NCBI GenBank assembly: GCA_905182065.1
Contig: CAJIZN010000001.1
Location: forward strand, 1-64,000
Direction: 5' to 3'
Length of the DNA stretch: 64,000 nt
DNA from: Candidatus Marisimplicoccus framensis
GTDB lineage: Bacteria; Bacteroidota; Bacteroidia; Flavobacteriales; Flavobacteriaceae
Below, piece after piece: positions 52,251 through 64,000 of this stretch. The translations under genes and the position numbers were made by a program. The number at the start of each line of letters is the position of its first letter. The stretch's first letter is position 1. The notes beneath the pieces were generated by a model. The model ran no database searches and had not been told where the DNA came from. It saw nothing but the letters and a program-made list of their open reading frames with translations.

Positions 52251-54380
52251 TTAATCTGTTGTATTTCCTCTTACTTCAGAAATAACAGTTTCTGAGATAT
52301 TTGATGGAGTTTGATCATAATGAGAAAATTCCATCGTTGATGTTGCTCTTCCAGATGATAAAGTTCTTAATGATGTAACATATCCAAACATTTCAGATAG
52401 TGGAACTTCACCTTTTACAACTTTAGCACCAGCTCTATCATCCATTGCACTAACTTGACCTCTTCTTCTATTTAAATCTCCAACTATATCACCCATATTT
52501 TCTTCAGGAGTGATAACTTCAAGCTTCATTATAGGTTCCATAATAACCGCTTTCGCAGCCTTTGCAGAAGTTTTAAAAGCAAGTTTTGCAGCTAGTTCAA
52601 AAGATAAAGAATCGGAATCAACTGGGTGGAATGAACCATCCTTAAGTGTAACTTTCATTGAATCTACTTCGAAACCAGCAAGTGGTCCATTCTTCATAGA
52701 ATCTTTAAAACCTTTTTCAACAGAAGGAATAAATTCTCTAGGAATATTACCCCCTTTAATTTTATTAATAAATTCAAGACCAGGTTTTCCTTTTTCTCCA
52801 GGTTCAATAGTAAAAACAATATCTGCAAACTTACCTCGACCACCAGTTTGTTTCTTATATGTCTCCCTGTGATCTGCAGACTGAGTTAAAGATTCTTTGT
52901 ATTCAACCTGAGGTTGACCTTGATTAACTTCTACTTTAAATTCTCTTCTAAGTCTATCAACTAGAATATCTAGATGAAGTTCACCCATACCAGAAATAAT
53001 AGTTTGACCAGATGCCTCATCAGTTTTCACTTGGAAAGTTGGATCTTCCTCAGCTAATTTTCCGAGAGCCATTCCTAGCTTATCAACATCAGCTTTAGTT
53101 TTTGGTTCAACTGCTACACCAATAACTGGATCAGGAAAGTTCATGCTTTCTAGAACTATAGGATGTTTTTCTGCTGATAAGGTATCACCTGTTTTAATAT
53201 CTTTAAAACCAACAGCAGCTCCAATATCTCCAGCTTCTATATAATCAATAGCATTTTGTTTGTTTGAATGCATTTGATAAATTCTAGAAATTCTTTCTTT
53301 ATTTTCTGATCTATTATTTAAAATATATGAACCAGCATCAAGTCTACCTGAATAAACTCTAAAGAATGCTAATCTTCCGACATAAGGGTCAGTAGCAATT
53401 TTAAATGCTAAAGCAGAAAAAGGCTCTGAAACCTTAGGAAGCCTGGAAATTTCTTCTTCAGAATCAGGGTTTGTTCCTATTATAGCATCTTTATCTACAG
53501 GTGAAGGCAAATATCTACAAACAGCATCTAGTAAAAATTGAACACCTTTGTTTTTAAATGCAGAACCACAAACCATAGGAATAATACTAATTTCCTGTGT
53601 AGCAGCCCTAAGTGCATTATGAACTTCGTCCTCAGTAATAGAATCAGGATCTTCAAAGTACTTTTCTAGAAGATTTTCATCATATTCAGCAACAGCTTCA
53701 ATTAATTCTCCTCTTAGTCTTTGAGACTCCTCCTTTAAATCATCTGGGATATCAACAACATCAAATGTTGAACCAAAATTATCTTCATGCCAAACGATAG
53801 CTTGATTTTTTACAAGATCTACAATACCTTTAAAGTCTTCTTCGTCTCCAATATTCAATACAATTGGTACTGCCTTAGATCCTAGTTTTTCAATAACTTG
53901 TTTACATACCCCAAGGAAATCAGAGCCCTGTCTATCCATTTTATTTACAAAACCAATTCTTGGAACTTTATAGTTATCGGCAAGTCTCCAGTTAGTTTCA
54001 GACTGAGGTTCAACTCCATCAACTGCAGAAAATAAAAATACAAGACCATCAAGAACTCTTAAGGATCTATTTACTTCAACAGTAAAATCTACGTGACCAG
54101 GAGTATCAATTATATTAAAGTGATAAGATTTTGTTTCATCAATTACTTCTCCTTGCTCAGTTGGAAAATTCCAATTACAAGTTGTTGCTGCAGATGTAAT
54201 AGTAATTCCTCTTTCTTGCTCTTGCTCCATCCAATCCATAGTTGCAGCGCCATCATGAACTTCACCAATCTTATGACTAACACCAGTGTAAAATAAAACT
54301 CTTTCTGTAGTAGTAGTTTTACCGGCGTCAATGTGAGCAGCTATACCAATATTTCTTGTAAATTTTAAATCTCTTGACAT
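52251..54380 (-). CDS. fusA: Elongation factor G
   Basis: [45 protein letters not shown]. Confidence 0.98.
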   Translation of the reverse strand: MSRDLKFTRNIGIAAHIDAGKTTTTERVLFYTGVSHKIGEVHDGAATMDWMEQEQERGITITSAATTCNWNFPTEQGEVIDETKSYHFNIIDTPGHVDFTVEVNRSLRVLDGLVFLFSAVDGVEPQSETNWRLADNYKVPRIGFVNKMDRQGSDFLGVCKQVIEKLGSKAVPIVLNIGDEEDFKGIVDLVKNQAIVWHEDNFGSTFDVVDIPDDLKEESQRLRGELIEAVAEYDENLLEKYFEDPDSITEDEVHNALRAATQEISIIPMVCGSAFKNKGVQFLLDAVCRYLPSPVDKDAIIGTNPDSEEEISRLPKVSEPFSALAFKIATDPYVGRLAFFRVYSGRLDAGSYILNNRSENKERISRIYQMHSNKQNAIDYIEAGDIGAAVGFKDIKTGDTLSAEKHPIVLESMNFPDPVIGVAVEPKTKADVDKLGMALGKLAEEDPTFQVKTDEASGQTIISGMGELHLDILVDRLRREFKVEVNQGQPQVEYKESLTQSADHRETYKKQTGGRGKFADIVFTIEPGEKGKPGLEFINKIKGGNIPREFIPSVEKGFKDSMKNGPLAGFEVDSMKVTLKDGSFHPVDSDSLSFELAAKLAFKTSAKAAKAVIMEPIMKLEVITPEENMGDIVGDLNRRRGQVSAMDDRAGAKVVKGEVPLSEMFGYVTSLRTLSSGRATSTMEFSHYDQTPSNISETVISEVRGNTTD

Positions 54381-54389
54381 ACTTTAATA

Positions 54390-54866
54390 TTAAAATCTAA
54401 AATGTGAAAAGGCTTTATTAGCTTCAGCCATTTTGTGAGTATCAACTCTTTTCTTTACAGCAGCTCCCTCTTCCTTAGCAGCAGCTAAAATCTCTTGAGC
54501 AAGCTTAGAAGCCATTGATTTTTCATTTCTTTTTCTTGAAGCAGTTATTAACCATTTCATAGCTGTTGAAATTTTTCTATCTGGTCTTATAGGTTGGGGA
54601 ATTTGAAAAGTTGCACCTCCTACTCTTCTACTTCTAACCTCAACATGAGGCATAACATTTGAAAGAGCATCTTTCCATAGTTCAAGTGATTCCTTGTCTT
54701 CTTCACCTTTTTTACTTTCAACTATGTCAATAGCATCATAAAAGACCTTGTAAGCAGTTGACTTTTTACCTTGTAGCATAAGATTATTAACAAATCTAGT
54801 TACTAGCTGATCATTAAATCTAGGATCAGGTATTAGAGCTCTTTTTTTAGATTGTTTCTTTCTCAT
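54390..54866 (-). CDS. rpsG: 30S ribosomal protein uS7
   Basis: [38 protein letters not shown]. Confidence 0.98.
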   Translation of the reverse strand: MRKKQSKKRALIPDPRFNDQLVTRFVNNLMLQGKKSTAYKVFYDAIDIVESKKGEEDKESLELWKDALSNVMPHVEVRSRRVGGATFQIPQPIRPDRKISTAMKWLITASRKRNEKSMASKLAQEILAAAKEEGAAVKKRVDTHKMAEANKAFSHFRF

Positions 54867-54873
54867 TTAGGGA

Positions 54874-55248
54874 TTATTTTTTTGGTTTTTTTCCTCCATA
54901 TTTGGACCTTCTTTGAAGTCTCCCTTCTACACCTGCTGTATCAAGCGCTCCTCTAACAATATGGTACCTAACACCTGGACAATCCTTAACTTTACCTCCA
55001 CGAACAAGAACAATAGAGTGTTCTTGAAGGTTATGTCCCTCTCCAGGAATATATGCATTCACTTCTTTACCATTAGTAAGTCTTACTCTTGCAACTTTTC
55101 TCATCGCAGAATTTGGCTTCTTTGGAGTAGTTGTATAAACCCTTGTACAAACACCTCTTTTTTGAGGAGATTTATTGAGGGCTACAGACTTACTCTTCTT
55201 GGTTGAAGATGTCCTTCCTTTTCTTACTAATTGCGATATTGTTGGCAT
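54874..55248 (-). CDS. rpsL: 30S ribosomal protein uS12
   Basis: [43 protein letters not shown]. Confidence 0.98.
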   Translation of the reverse strand: MPTISQLVRKGRTSSTKKSKSVALNKSPQKRGVCTRVYTTTPKKPNSAMRKVARVRLTNGKEVNAYIPGEGHNLQEHSIVLVRGGKVKDCPGVRYHIVRGALDTAGVEGRLQRRSKYGGKKPKK

Positions 55249-55280
55249 ACAATAATTTTTAAAATCACTATTTAAGCGTG

Positions 55281-55288
55281 CAAATTTA
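55281..55288 (-). promoter_or_regulatory. -7 promoter element TAAATTTG upstream of rpsL (str-S10-spc-alpha supercluster)
   Basis: Minus-strand TAAATTTG, 32 nt upstream of ATG; nearest TTG is 24 nt further up, off the usual spacing. Confidence 0.4.
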
Positions 55289-55353
55289 AAATATTTTTTT
55301 GGTTATTGTATGCAATAGTGCATGTTTTTTTTAAAAAAAAACAATTATGAATT

Positions 55354-56547
55354 TTAACAAATTACACCTGAGGCAATTAATTGTGTATTATCATATATAG
55401 CAACGAATTGACCAGGAGATATAGCTGATTGATATTCTTCAAATTCAACATATAAAAAATCTAGATATTTATGAATAGATATTTTTTGAAGCTTTTGTCT
55501 ATATCTAATTTTTGCCTTGAGTTGTAAGTTCTTTGAATTGAGATAGTTAAAACGGTCATTAACCCAGTTAATTTCTGAGAACTTTACCTTTAAAGCCTTT
55601 TTTAATAGTCCAGGATGGTTCTTACCCTCACCAACAAATATTTCATTAGTCGAAGTGTTTGTACCTATTATAAAGAGAGGCTGATTATATCCACCAATTG
55701 CTAAACCTTTTCTCTGACCGATGGTAAAATAATGGGCACCTTCATGTTCTCCAATAATGTTACCATCTAAATTTGAATAATTAATTTGTTTTGATAGGCT
55801 AAGAATTCTTTCATGATCATCTAACAAATTAATATCGTTAGTATACAATTTAGACTTGGAAGATATTTCTATTACATTTCCTGTTTTTTTCTTTAATTTT
55901 TGTTGAAGAAAATCTGGGAGGCTAACTTTTCCAACAAAACAAAGTCCTTGTGAATCTTTTTTATCAGCTGTAACTAGATTATTTATTTTTGCAATTTCTC
56001 TAACTTCAGTCTTTTTTAAGTTACCTATTGGAAATATTATCTTGTTTAAATGTTTTTGGTTTAATTGACATAAAAAATAAGATTGGTCTTTTGTTTCATC
56101 AAGTCCAGAGTGTAATTCGTATTTAATGTTGTTAACATCTGTATTATTTGTTGTAATGTTACTGTAATGTCCTGTTGCTACATAATCAGCCCCCAAAGAA
56201 AGTGCAATGTCCATGAATACATCAAATTTTATTTCCCTATTACATAAAATATCAGGGTTAGGAGTGTTTCCTTTTGAATACTCATCAAACATATAATCAA
56301 TTATTTTTTCTTTGTATTCTTTACTTAAGTCGACAGTTTGAAAAGGAATTTTAAGTTTTTCTGCAACTAACATTGCATCATTACTATCTTCTAGCCATGG
56401 ACATTCATCTGAAATTGTTACATTTTCATCATGCCAATTTTTCATAAATAGACCAATTAATTCATAGCCTTGTTCTTTTAGCAAATAGGCAGCTACACTA
56501 GAGTCAACACCTCCAGATAAGGCAACAACAACTTTATTTTTTTTCAT
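55354..56547 (-). CDS. mnmA: tRNA-specific 2-thiouridylase
   Basis: [51 protein letters not shown]. Confidence 0.96.
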   Translation of the reverse strand: MKKNKVVVALSGGVDSSVAAYLLKEQGYELIGLFMKNWHDENVTISDECPWLEDSNDAMLVAEKLKIPFQTVDLSKEYKEKIIDYMFDEYSKGNTPNPDILCNREIKFDVFMDIALSLGADYVATGHYSNITTNNTDVNNIKYELHSGLDETKDQSYFLCQLNQKHLNKIIFPIGNLKKTEVREIAKINNLVTADKKDSQGLCFVGKVSLPDFLQQKLKKKTGNVIEISSKSKLYTNDINLLDDHERILSLSKQINYSNLDGNIIGEHEGAHYFTIGQRKGLAIGGYNQPLFIIGTNTSTNEIFVGEGKNHPGLLKKALKVKFSEINWVNDRFNYLNSKNLQLKAKIRYRQKLQKISIHKYLDFLYVEFEEYQSAISPGQFVAIYDNTQLIASGVIC

Positions 56548-56551
56548 GGGA

Positions 56552-58345
56552 TTACTTACCTCTACTTTTCTTTTGTTTTTCTGCCTCTTCTAGAGCTTTT
56601 TGAAGTCTAGCTCTGAAACCACCCACTTTAACAGGCTTCTTTTTATTTTCCTCAATTTGTGACAATATCTTATTATCATCAATAATAAAATTTTTAATAA
56701 TTAACATTAGTATAATGGTTAGAAGATTTGAAATGAAATAATATAAACTTAATCCACTAGCATAATTATTAAAGAAGAATAACATCATTAATGGCATTAA
56801 ATACATTATCACTTTCATATTAACTCCACCAGTTTGAGAAGCAGGCATCATCTGTTGACCAGTAGTCATCTTAGTATAGAAAAAGATCGATATTGATGCT
56901 AAAATTGGAAAAAGACTTATATGATCTCCATATAGAGGTATATAAAATCCTAAATCAAGAATTGAATCATAAGAAGATAAATCATCTGCCCATAAAAAAC
57001 TTTTTTGCCTCAAACTAAATGCGGCAGGAAAAAAAACAAAAAGAGCAAAAAATATTGGCATTTGCAAGAATGCTGGAAGACATCCAGACATAGGGTTAGC
57101 TCCAGACTTAGTATAAAGCTTCATTGTTTCCTGTTGCTTCTTCATTGCATCATCCTTAAATTTTTCATTAATTACCTCTAACTCAGGTTTTAAAATTTTC
57201 ATTTTTATTTGAGATAAGTATGACTTATATGTAAGTGGTGAAATTGAAACTTTAACAATTATTGTCATTAAAATAATAGAAATACCATAAGAGAAGTAAG
57301 TTGTTAAAAATGAAAATAAAGGAAAAAATATGAATCTATTTAACCAACCAAAAATTCCCCAACCCATATCAACAGAATTTTCAAGGCTTAGGTTATATTC
57401 TTTTAGTGTCTCATAATCTGTAGGCCCAAAATACATTTTAAAGCTAAGGTCATTGTCAGAATCAAGACTTAATGGGATATTAGCTTTAAACCTCTTTGTA
57501 AATTCATTATCTAATGTTTCGTTACTAGCTAAGTCTTCAGAGCTAATTTCTACATTATTTGTTTCATTGTTCAATATAAGAATAGAACTAAAGAAATGTT
57601 CTCTAAATGAAATCCAGTTAACGTTATTAATATTTTTATTAGATGTTCCTGCAACAGATAACCATGAATCTTTTTCATCTTCAAAACCATATGAAAGTGC
57701 AGTATATCTATTCTCATAATCTATACTCTTAGAATTCCTGAAAGAGTCTTTCCCCCAAACCAATTCAAGTTGATCATAGGTTGAGTTCCTGTCAGAATCA
57801 TTTAATCTTAAATCAAAATCAAGAATACTTGAATTTTCTTCTAAAGAATAAGTTAATTCCAAGGACCTCTGCGAATCAATTACAGCAGTTAACTTAAGTA
57901 TAGATTTGTCTTTAATTATCTCTGCAGAGTAGTTTAAATCTCTTGAGTTAATTATTGAGTTTCTACCTATTGGAATATTATAACTAAAAATTGATTTATT
58001 ATCATTAACTAGGAATAAAGGTTGATCATTATAATTACTAAAATCTTTAAGTAATAGTTTATTAATATCTGCTCCACTTGTACTTATCTCAAATAAAATT
58101 TTATCGTTCTCTAAAGTGATTATTTCCTCTTTAAATTTTTTATCCAATTCAACTTTATTAGAATCTTCCTTGGCAAGATTTAAAGTATTGGAATTATCTT
58201 CAAATTTTTCTATTGGATTTTCTACAACAATATCTTGTTGATTTTCTACATAGCTAGATTGATTATCATAAAACCAAAACATTAAGATTGCTGATATAAG
58301 CAAAAAACCAATAAACTGGAGAGGATCAAACTTATTTTCTTCCAT
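56552..58345 (-). CDS. yidC: Membrane protein insertase YidC
   Basis: Large periplasmic domain; [57 protein letters not shown]. Confidence 0.95.
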   Translation of the reverse strand: MEENKFDPLQFIGFLLISAILMFWFYDNQSSYVENQQDIVVENPIEKFEDNSNTLNLAKEDSNKVELDKKFKEEIITLENDKILFEISTSGADINKLLLKDFSNYNDQPLFLVNDNKSIFSYNIPIGRNSIINSRDLNYSAEIIKDKSILKLTAVIDSQRSLELTYSLEENSSILDFDLRLNDSDRNSTYDQLELVWGKDSFRNSKSIDYENRYTALSYGFEDEKDSWLSVAGTSNKNINNVNWISFREHFFSSILILNNETNNVEISSEDLASNETLDNEFTKRFKANIPLSLDSDNDLSFKMYFGPTDYETLKEYNLSLENSVDMGWGIFGWLNRFIFFPLFSFLTTYFSYGISIILMTIIVKVSISPLTYKSYLSQIKMKILKPELEVINEKFKDDAMKKQQETMKLYTKSGANPMSGCLPAFLQMPIFFALFVFFPAAFSLRQKSFLWADDLSSYDSILDLGFYIPLYGDHISLFPILASISIFFYTKMTTGQQMMPASQTGGVNMKVIMYLMPLMMLFFFNNYASGLSLYYFISNLLTIILMLIIKNFIIDDNKILSQIEENKKKPVKVGGFRARLQKALEEAEKQKKSRGK

Positions 58346-58347
58346 AA

Positions 58348-59961
58348 TTATTTATTTAAATATTTTTTTAAACTAGCTTTTACAAAGTTTACAAAAATTG
58401 GATGAGGATTATACACACTACTCTTATATTCTGGGTGAAATTGAACTCCAACAAACCATGGATGGTCTCTATTTTCAATTATTTCAACAAGCTTTGTGTC
58501 AGGATTAAGACCAGCTATAATAAATTTGTCATCAAATATTTTTTTTAAGTATTTATTATTGAATTCATATCTGTGCCTGTGTCTCTCTGAAATTAATTTT
58601 TTCTTGTATACTTTATGCGCAATTGTATTTTTAGATAATTCGCAATCCCATGCCCCAAGTCTCATCGTCCCCCCCATATTTATGATTTCTTTTTGAGAAG
58701 TCATCAAATCTATTACTGGGTCTTTACACTTTTCAGATATTTCAGTAGAATTAGCATATCGCATCTTCTTAACATTTCTAGCATATTCTATAACTGCCAT
58801 CTGCATACCTAGACAAATTCCAAGAAAAGGAACCTTATTAACTCTGGCATATTCGACAGCTAGTATTTTTCCATCTAAACCCCTTTGGCCAAAACCAGGT
58901 GCAACTATTATTCCATCAAGATCATTCATGTCTTTACCTATGTTTTCTCTATCAATATATTCAGAATGAATTGATTTGACATTTACTTTTACCTCATTTT
59001 CAGTTCCTGCATGAATTAATGATTCTAAAATTGACTTATAGGAATCACTGAGTTCAATATATTTTCCAATTAAACCAATATTAATCTGATGTGTAGGGTT
59101 CTTAAGTTTATGTAAAAAGTTCTTCCATTTATCAAGATTAGGTTCGGTCTCTTTAATTTTTAATTTTTCTAAGGTAACTTTATCTAATCCTTCCTCCATC
59201 ATTTTTATTGGAACATCATAGATTGTTTCTACATCAATAGATTGAATCACACAGTCAAATTTAACATTACAAAAAAGGGCTAATTTATTCTTTATTTCAT
59301 CTGATAACTCTCTGTCAGATCTGCAAACTAAAACATCTGCTTTTAAACCAAGTTCCATTAAAGTTTTAACAGAATGTTGAGTTGGTTTAGTTTTAAGCTC
59401 CCCTGTAGCTGTTAGAAATGGGATTAATGTTAAATGAATTACCATTGAGTTTTCCGGACCCTCTTCATATACTACTTGTCTTACTGCTTCTAAAAATGGA
59501 AGGGATTCTATATCCCCTACTGTTCCGCCTATCTCAGTTATTATTATATCTAAATTATTTTTATGATTTAGATTTCTAATATTCTCCTTTATTTCATTAG
59601 TAATATGAGGGATAACCTGAACTGTTTTACCAAGAAATTCTCCTTTTCTTTCTTTCTCAATAACATTTTGATAAATTTTACCAGTTGTTATATTGTTTCT
59701 CTGTGAAGTATTTACACTTAGGAACCTTTCATAATGACCAAGATCAAGATCAGTTTCAGCTCCGTCATCTGTAACATAGCATTCACCGTGTTCATAAGGA
59801 TTTAATGTACCAGGATCTACGTTAATGTATGGATCTAACTTTTGAATTGAAACATTTAGACCCTGAGCCTGAAGAAGTCGAGCCAATGAGGCAGATATAA
59901 TCCCTTTTCCAAGAGATGATGTAACACCACCAGTAACAAAAATATATTTTGGTTTATTCAT
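58348..59961 (-). CDS. pyrG: CTP synthase
   Basis: [46 protein letters not shown]. Confidence 0.97.
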   Translation of the reverse strand: MNKPKYIFVTGGVTSSLGKGIISASLARLLQAQGLNVSIQKLDPYINVDPGTLNPYEHGECYVTDDGAETDLDLGHYERFLSVNTSQRNNITTGKIYQNVIEKERKGEFLGKTVQVIPHITNEIKENIRNLNHKNNLDIIITEIGGTVGDIESLPFLEAVRQVVYEEGPENSMVIHLTLIPFLTATGELKTKPTQHSVKTLMELGLKADVLVCRSDRELSDEIKNKLALFCNVKFDCVIQSIDVETIYDVPIKMMEEGLDKVTLEKLKIKETEPNLDKWKNFLHKLKNPTHQINIGLIGKYIELSDSYKSILESLIHAGTENEVKVNVKSIHSEYIDRENIGKDMNDLDGIIVAPGFGQRGLDGKILAVEYARVNKVPFLGICLGMQMAVIEYARNVKKMRYANSTEISEKCKDPVIDLMTSQKEIINMGGTMRLGAWDCELSKNTIAHKVYKKKLISERHRHRYEFNNKYLKKIFDDKFIIAGLNPDTKLVEIIENRDHPWFVGVQFHPEYKSSVYNPHPIFVNFVKASLKKYLNK

Positions 59962-59986
59962 CCGGATTGAATAGTATTTCCGGACT

Positions 59987-59994
59987 CAAATTTA
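59987..59994 (-). promoter_or_regulatory. -7 promoter element TAAATTTG upstream of pyrG
   Basis: Minus-strand TAAATTTG, 25 nt upstream of ATG. Confidence 0.4.
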
Positions 59995-60018
59995 CAAAAT
60001 ATTAGAGTATAATATAAT

Positions 60019-61411
60019 TTATTGATCAATAATCTCCTCAATATCATAATCTTTATGTTTAAGAATATAGATAGCTGAGTTATATAATCCACCTAAACTA
60101 TCTATTTTATATGAAAATTTAGATTCAGTATATAATTGCTCATCATATTTAACAGTTTTATTTAAATTATTATCAATCAAAACCCTTAGTATAATATCTT
60201 TAGCTACATCATAACCTCTAATCACATCTTTATTAGGAAAGCTTCCAAACAAATTGATATAATTACTTTCAAATTGTGAAATCGAATCATTATTTATCTT
60301 TTTCGAAATAGAAGTGTAAGTAAATCCTAGATTACCTAGATCTTTTACATTAATACTTGGATCATCATATTGATTACCCCTATAGGTAGTATATAATCTG
60401 ACATCCCGTTCAGATGTAATTTGAGAGTTTAGCTGAGAAATCACGCTAGAAATTAATGTAAATATTTCAGATTCAATAATTACCTTATTAGGAAGTGAGT
60501 CTACTAAAAGAGAATCAAGGAGCTCAGGTAAAATATAGCCCTCAAATTCAGGTTTAATTTTTATTGAATTTGGAAAGATTTTAGTCAATCTATTATCAAT
60601 TTCTTCATTTAATGAGTCTGCAATAATTACAATATTTTCATCTCGATCTATTTTTTTATCCAAATAGTCTAACATTGTTTCTCTCAATAAATTTCTGGGA
60701 GTAACTGCCAACACTACTCCCTTAATTATTTTTATAGGAATTGTAGACAAAGGAAATACTTTTGGAATTGATTCTAGAAATTCAAGATTTGATAAAGTTT
60801 CAAAATTTCTGGGAATCAATGGACCAATAACCAGATCTGAATTAATAATTTCTGTATTATTTGATATTTCAAGTATTTTATTTACGGAATTTTCTGTATC
60901 GAAAACATTTAATTTTATTGAAATATTTAATTTTTTTAAATCCTCAACTGCATATAAAACGCCAGAATAGAAGTCCAATGCAATTGTATATAAGTTCCTG
61001 TCTTCAAATAAAGATTCAACTTCTTTAATTGAATCATAATTAATAGTTGCAGATCTGAAAGGGAGAAGAACTGAAACATTTAATTGATTCTTTTTTCTTC
61101 TTTTTTTAAAATAAATTGAATCTAATTTCGAGATGTTATAAAGAAGTTTCAATTGAATCCTTATTAACTGTTATAGTCTCTTTAACAGAATTAAAAACTG
61201 GAATTAAAATTGTTGATCTTCTTCTTAATCTAGAATTTCTAAGCTTAGGGTTAAACTCTAGAATATCATTTACACTGACATCATATTTTTGTGAAATTGA
61301 AAAAAGTGTTTCTTTTCTATTTACTTCATGAAAAATTGTGTCAGAAACAATATTTTGAGAGAATATTGTCTGAAACATCATTAGGAATACTAATAAACTG
61401 AACTTCTTCAT
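60019..61411 (-). CDS. LysM-domain protein with C-terminal periplasmic-binding-like region, split by an apparent +1 frameshift (ORFs 61136..61411 and 60019..61152)
   Basis: Signal peptide and LysM (FHEVNRKETLFSISQKYDVSVNDILEFNPKLRNSRLRRRSTILIP), then VSVLLPFRSATINYDS after the frame change; the second ORF has only a TTG start inside the first; span 1393 nt = 3n+1. Confidence 0.82.
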
Positions 61412-61933
61412 TTACTTTTGCTTTTCGAGTTTCCATGTCTCATAGTCCTCATTGTTAACAATATAGGACCAATGTAATAAAGACTGTTGAATTCTAGGTG
61501 AAATACTTTTTGAATTTTCAATATCAAATCCTGATTTAAATATTTTATTATAAATAGAATTTCGAAATCTTCCCCTTGGACCACAAAATGCGAGCCATCT
61601 TTTAATTTGTCTTTCATCATCTTGATGACGTCTTCCGGTAAAAAACTTACAATACCACTCAAACCAACCTCTAGGATCATCTTTGTTGATCCAACCTTTA
61701 GCTTCCCATTCTTCTTGAGATTGACCAGATTTTATTTTAAAAAAATTAATGTCTTTCTCATACTTTTTAGATAAAAAGTAAATATCATCTAATTCTAAAA
61801 ACCAGTCTTTAGGAAATTTTCTATAATCAACTAATTGATTAAAATAAGTTCCACCAAAAATACCTTTTTTCAGCATCTGCTTTGGCGTTAACATTGGTTT
61901 AAATGAGTATATAATATTAGTCATTACTCCCAT
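61412..61933 (-). CDS. Conserved hypothetical protein between guaA and the LysM gene
   Basis: Intact 173-aa ORF, Trp/Lys rich, overlapping the guaA end by 10 nt and abutting the LysM gene. Confidence 0.6.
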   Translation of the reverse strand: MGVMTNIIYSFKPMLTPKQMLKKGIFGGTYFNQLVDYRKFPKDWFLELDDIYFLSKKYEKDINFFKIKSGQSQEEWEAKGWINKDDPRGWFEWYCKFFTGRRHQDDERQIKRWLAFCGPRGRFRNSIYNKIFKSGFDIENSKSISPRIQQSLLHWSYIVNNEDYETWKLEKQK

Positions 61934-63453
61934 TCAATAGTTGCAGGTGGCTTAGAACTTATGTCATAAACTACTCTATTAATCCCGGAAACTTTATTTA
62001 TAATGTTATTGGAAACTTCTTTTAGAAAATTATTAGGAAACTCATACCAGTCTGCAGTCATCCCATCGGTTGATACTACTGCTCTAAGAGCAACACATCT
62101 TTCATATGTTCTTTCATCTCCCATAACTCCAACACTTTTAACCGGAAGTAATATGGACCCTGCCTGCCATATTTTATCATACAAATTCCACTTCTTAAGT
62201 CCGTCTATATATATTTTATCAGCTTCTTGAATCAGTCTTACACTCTCAGAGTCAACTTCTCCAAGAATCCTTATACCAAGACCAGGTCCAGGAAATGGAT
62301 GTCTGTTTAATATGTCTTCAGACATGTTAAGAGATTTTCCAATCTTTCTCACTTCATCTTTGAATAACATTTTTAAAGGCTCTACAACTTTAAGATTCAT
62401 CTTCTCGGGAAGCCCACCTACATTATGATGAGATTTTATTGTCGCTGAAGGACCTTTAACTGAGATTGATTCTATAATATCTGGATAAATTGTTCCTTGA
62501 GCTAGCCATTTAGCATTTTCAATTTTTTTTGATTCCTCCTCAAAAACTTCAACAAACATATTACCTATAGTCTTTCTCTTTTTTTCTGGATCAGTAATAC
62601 CTTTTAATTCATTTAAAAATAAATCAGATGAATCAACTCCCTTGACATTTAAACCCATTCCAACATATTGTCTCAAAACCTCATCATATTCATTTTTTCT
62701 TAAAAGCCCATTATTTACAAATACACAATGTAAATTCTTACCAATTGCTTTATCTAATAACACTGCAGCTACACTCGAGTCTACCCCTCCTGACAAACCA
62801 AGTATTACTTTATCATCCATTAGCTTTTTCTTTAAATCATCAACAGTTCTGTCAATGAATGATTCGGGATTCCATTCTTTTATAAACTTTAATTCATTTA
62901 TAAAAAAGTTTTCAAAAATTTTAAAACCATTTTCAGTATGAAAAACTTCAGGATGAAATTGTAAAGCATATAAGCTTAATGACTCAATGCTATAAGCTGC
63001 ATTTACAACCGAACCTGTGCTTGCAATAAGTTTTGAATCATTTGGGAGAGAAGTAATTGTATCTCCATGACTCATCCAAACTTGATTATCAATATTAATA
63101 TTCTTAAATAATTTACAGTTGCTATCTATAAAAGAAAGTTTTGCTCTTCCATACTCTCGTGAATTAGAATTTTCAACATTTCCATTTAAACTCTTTGCAA
63201 TTAATTGAGCTCCATAGCAAATAGCTAGTACAGGTTTTTTTCCTAAAATACTTTCAAGATTAATAATTGGTGAGTCTTTTTGGTTGACAGAGAATGGTGA
63301 TCCTGACAAAACAACTGCCTTGAATTGATCTAAGTCTTTTGGTATGTTATTGAAAGGAGAGATTTCACAGTAGATGAATAACTCTCTAATTCTTCTTGCT
63401 ATCAGTTGAGTGTACTGGGAACCAAAATCAACTATTAAGACTTTATTTTGCAT
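61924..63453 (-). CDS. guaA: GMP synthase (glutamine-hydrolysing)
   Basis: [42 protein letters not shown]-terminus [10 protein letters not shown]; start corrected from the TTG at 63459 to the ATG at 63453. Confidence 0.97.
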   Translation of the reverse strand: MQNKVLIVDFGSQYTQLIARRIRELFIYCEISPFNNIPKDLDQFKAVVLSGSPFSVNQKDSPIINLESILGKKPVLAICYGAQLIAKSLNGNVENSNSREYGRAKLSFIDSNCKLFKNINIDNQVWMSHGDTITSLPNDSKLIASTGSVVNAAYSIESLSLYALQFHPEVFHTENGFKIFENFFINELKFIKEWNPESFIDRTVDDLKKKLMDDKVILGLSGGVDSSVAAVLLDKAIGKNLHCVFVNNGLLRKNEYDEVLRQYVGMGLNVKGVDSSDLFLNELKGITDPEKKRKTIGNMFVEVFEEESKKIENAKWLAQGTIYPDIIESISVKGPSATIKSHHNVGGLPEKMNLKVVEPLKMLFKDEVRKIGKSLNMSEDILNRHPFPGPGLGIRILGEVDSESVRLIQEADKIYIDGLKKWNLYDKIWQAGSILLPVKSVGVMGDERTYERCVALRAVVSTDGMTADWYEFPNNFLKEVSNNIINKVSGINRVVYDISSKPPATIEWE

Positions 63454-63456
63454 GGA

Positions 63457-63464
63457 CAAAAATA
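63457..63464 (-). promoter_or_regulatory. -7 promoter element TATTTTTG, 3 nt upstream of guaA ATG
   Basis: Minus strand TATTTTTG-TCC-ATG; TTG about 18 nt upstream could serve as a weak -33. Confidence 0.45.
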
Positions 63465-63474
63465 CAACTATAAA

Positions 63475-64000
63475 TTAATCTTCAAGATTAATGACTAAAA
63501 TTTTATCATCTGAAATAAGTACTTTATCAACTATGTAATCAATAAATTCTTGACCCTTGTATGAATAAAAATTACCAAAATTTAAATACCTCTCTTGATC
63601 AATATTATTAGGGTGAAGTGATTCAAAAATACTTTTTACATTATTAATTTGAGTTTCATAATTTCTCTTTTCAGCTTTAATTAATTTTTTTTCTAGTTCA
63701 TCTAAACCCTTTAATTGTTTTTTCTCTTGAGCATTAAGTGCGCCGACAAATGATTTGTCTATGTTTATTGATATTTCTCTAAGTTCATTGAATTGATTAG
63801 TCAACTTATTTTTCAGAGAATTAAAACTTAAGTTTAATTTGGATGTACTATTTATCTTATGGTTTACAAGATCATCTAGTTTTCCGAAAAAATACTTAAT
63901 GTCAATATCAGACTTACTTAATTTTTTAGATGTTTTTTCATCTATAATAAAAGCAGAAGTTCTAAGTTTCAAAATAGGAAACTGAACGTTAGAGTTTTCA
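63475..64000 (-). CDS. bshC: C-terminal part of BshC-like bacillithiol biosynthesis cysteine-adding enzyme (5' end outside window)
   Basis: FPILKLRTSAFIIDEKTSKKLSK...LKGLDELEKKLIKAEKRNYETQINNVKSIFESLHPNNIDQERYLNF; frame open to the window edge. Confidence 0.75.
   Translation of the reverse strand, partial: ENSNVQFPILKLRTSAFIIDEKTSKKLSKSDIDIKYFFGKLDDLVNHKINSTSKLNLSFNSLKNKLTNQFNELREISINIDKSFVGALNAQEKKQLKGLDELEKKLIKAEKRNYETQINNVKSIFESLHPNNIDQERYLNFGNFYSYKGQEFIDYIVDKVLISDDKILVINLED

Noticed and set aside
54143-54331. ORF 54143..54331 (-) inside fusA
   Set aside because: Same-strand alternate-frame reading within an intact EF-G gene.
55300-55335. ATGCA-ATAG-TGCAT hairpin followed by a T-run between mnmA and rpsL, as a terminator
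   Set aside because: The T-run follows only on the plus strand, where no gene ends; the stem is 5 bp. More likely part of the rpsL upstream region.
1-64000. Mobile elements, prophage, defence or secretion islands, tRNA/rRNA genes
   Set aside because: Scanned by eye for transposase or integrase proteins, inverted repeats, tRNA-like cloverleafs and GC-rich rRNA blocks; none found. Gaps are too small for most ncRNA genes. A tRNAscan/Infernal run would be decisive.

Overview
AT-rich, densely packed chromosomal segment of a marine flavobacterium-like Bacteroidota, judged from gene content and promoter style. It holds about 65 genes, mostly housekeeping: a continuous str-S10-spc-alpha ribosomal supercluster (rpsL to rplQ, minus strand), carA-eno-gltA-argS, guaA-pyrG-yidC-mnmA, rpsF-rpsR-rplI, hisS, priA, purB, carB, purL and mtaB. 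There is also a light-harvesting pair: a proteorhodopsin and a divergent blh retinal-forming dioxygenase. I saw no rRNA, tRNA, CRISPR array, prophage or transposon. The most notable observation is that five conserved genes (S41 protease, GT2 glycosyltransferase, argS, secY and a LysM protein) are each split by one frame change. In all five the full span is 3n+1 nt, so reading resumes in the +1 frame. secY and argS should be essential, so either the assembly has insertion errors or the organism uses +1 recoding. Sequence alone cannot decide, and error is the default explanation. Other observations are an 18-bp tandem repeat encoding an acidic PVVEET tail on ribosomal protein bL31 type B, recurrent Bacteroidota -7 boxes (TAnnTTTG) placed 3-4 nt from the purB and guaA start codons, a divergent 5'-5' coding overlap, and a bidirectional terminator that touches the argS stop codon. 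rpmJ and rpmH were missed by the ORF track and are added.
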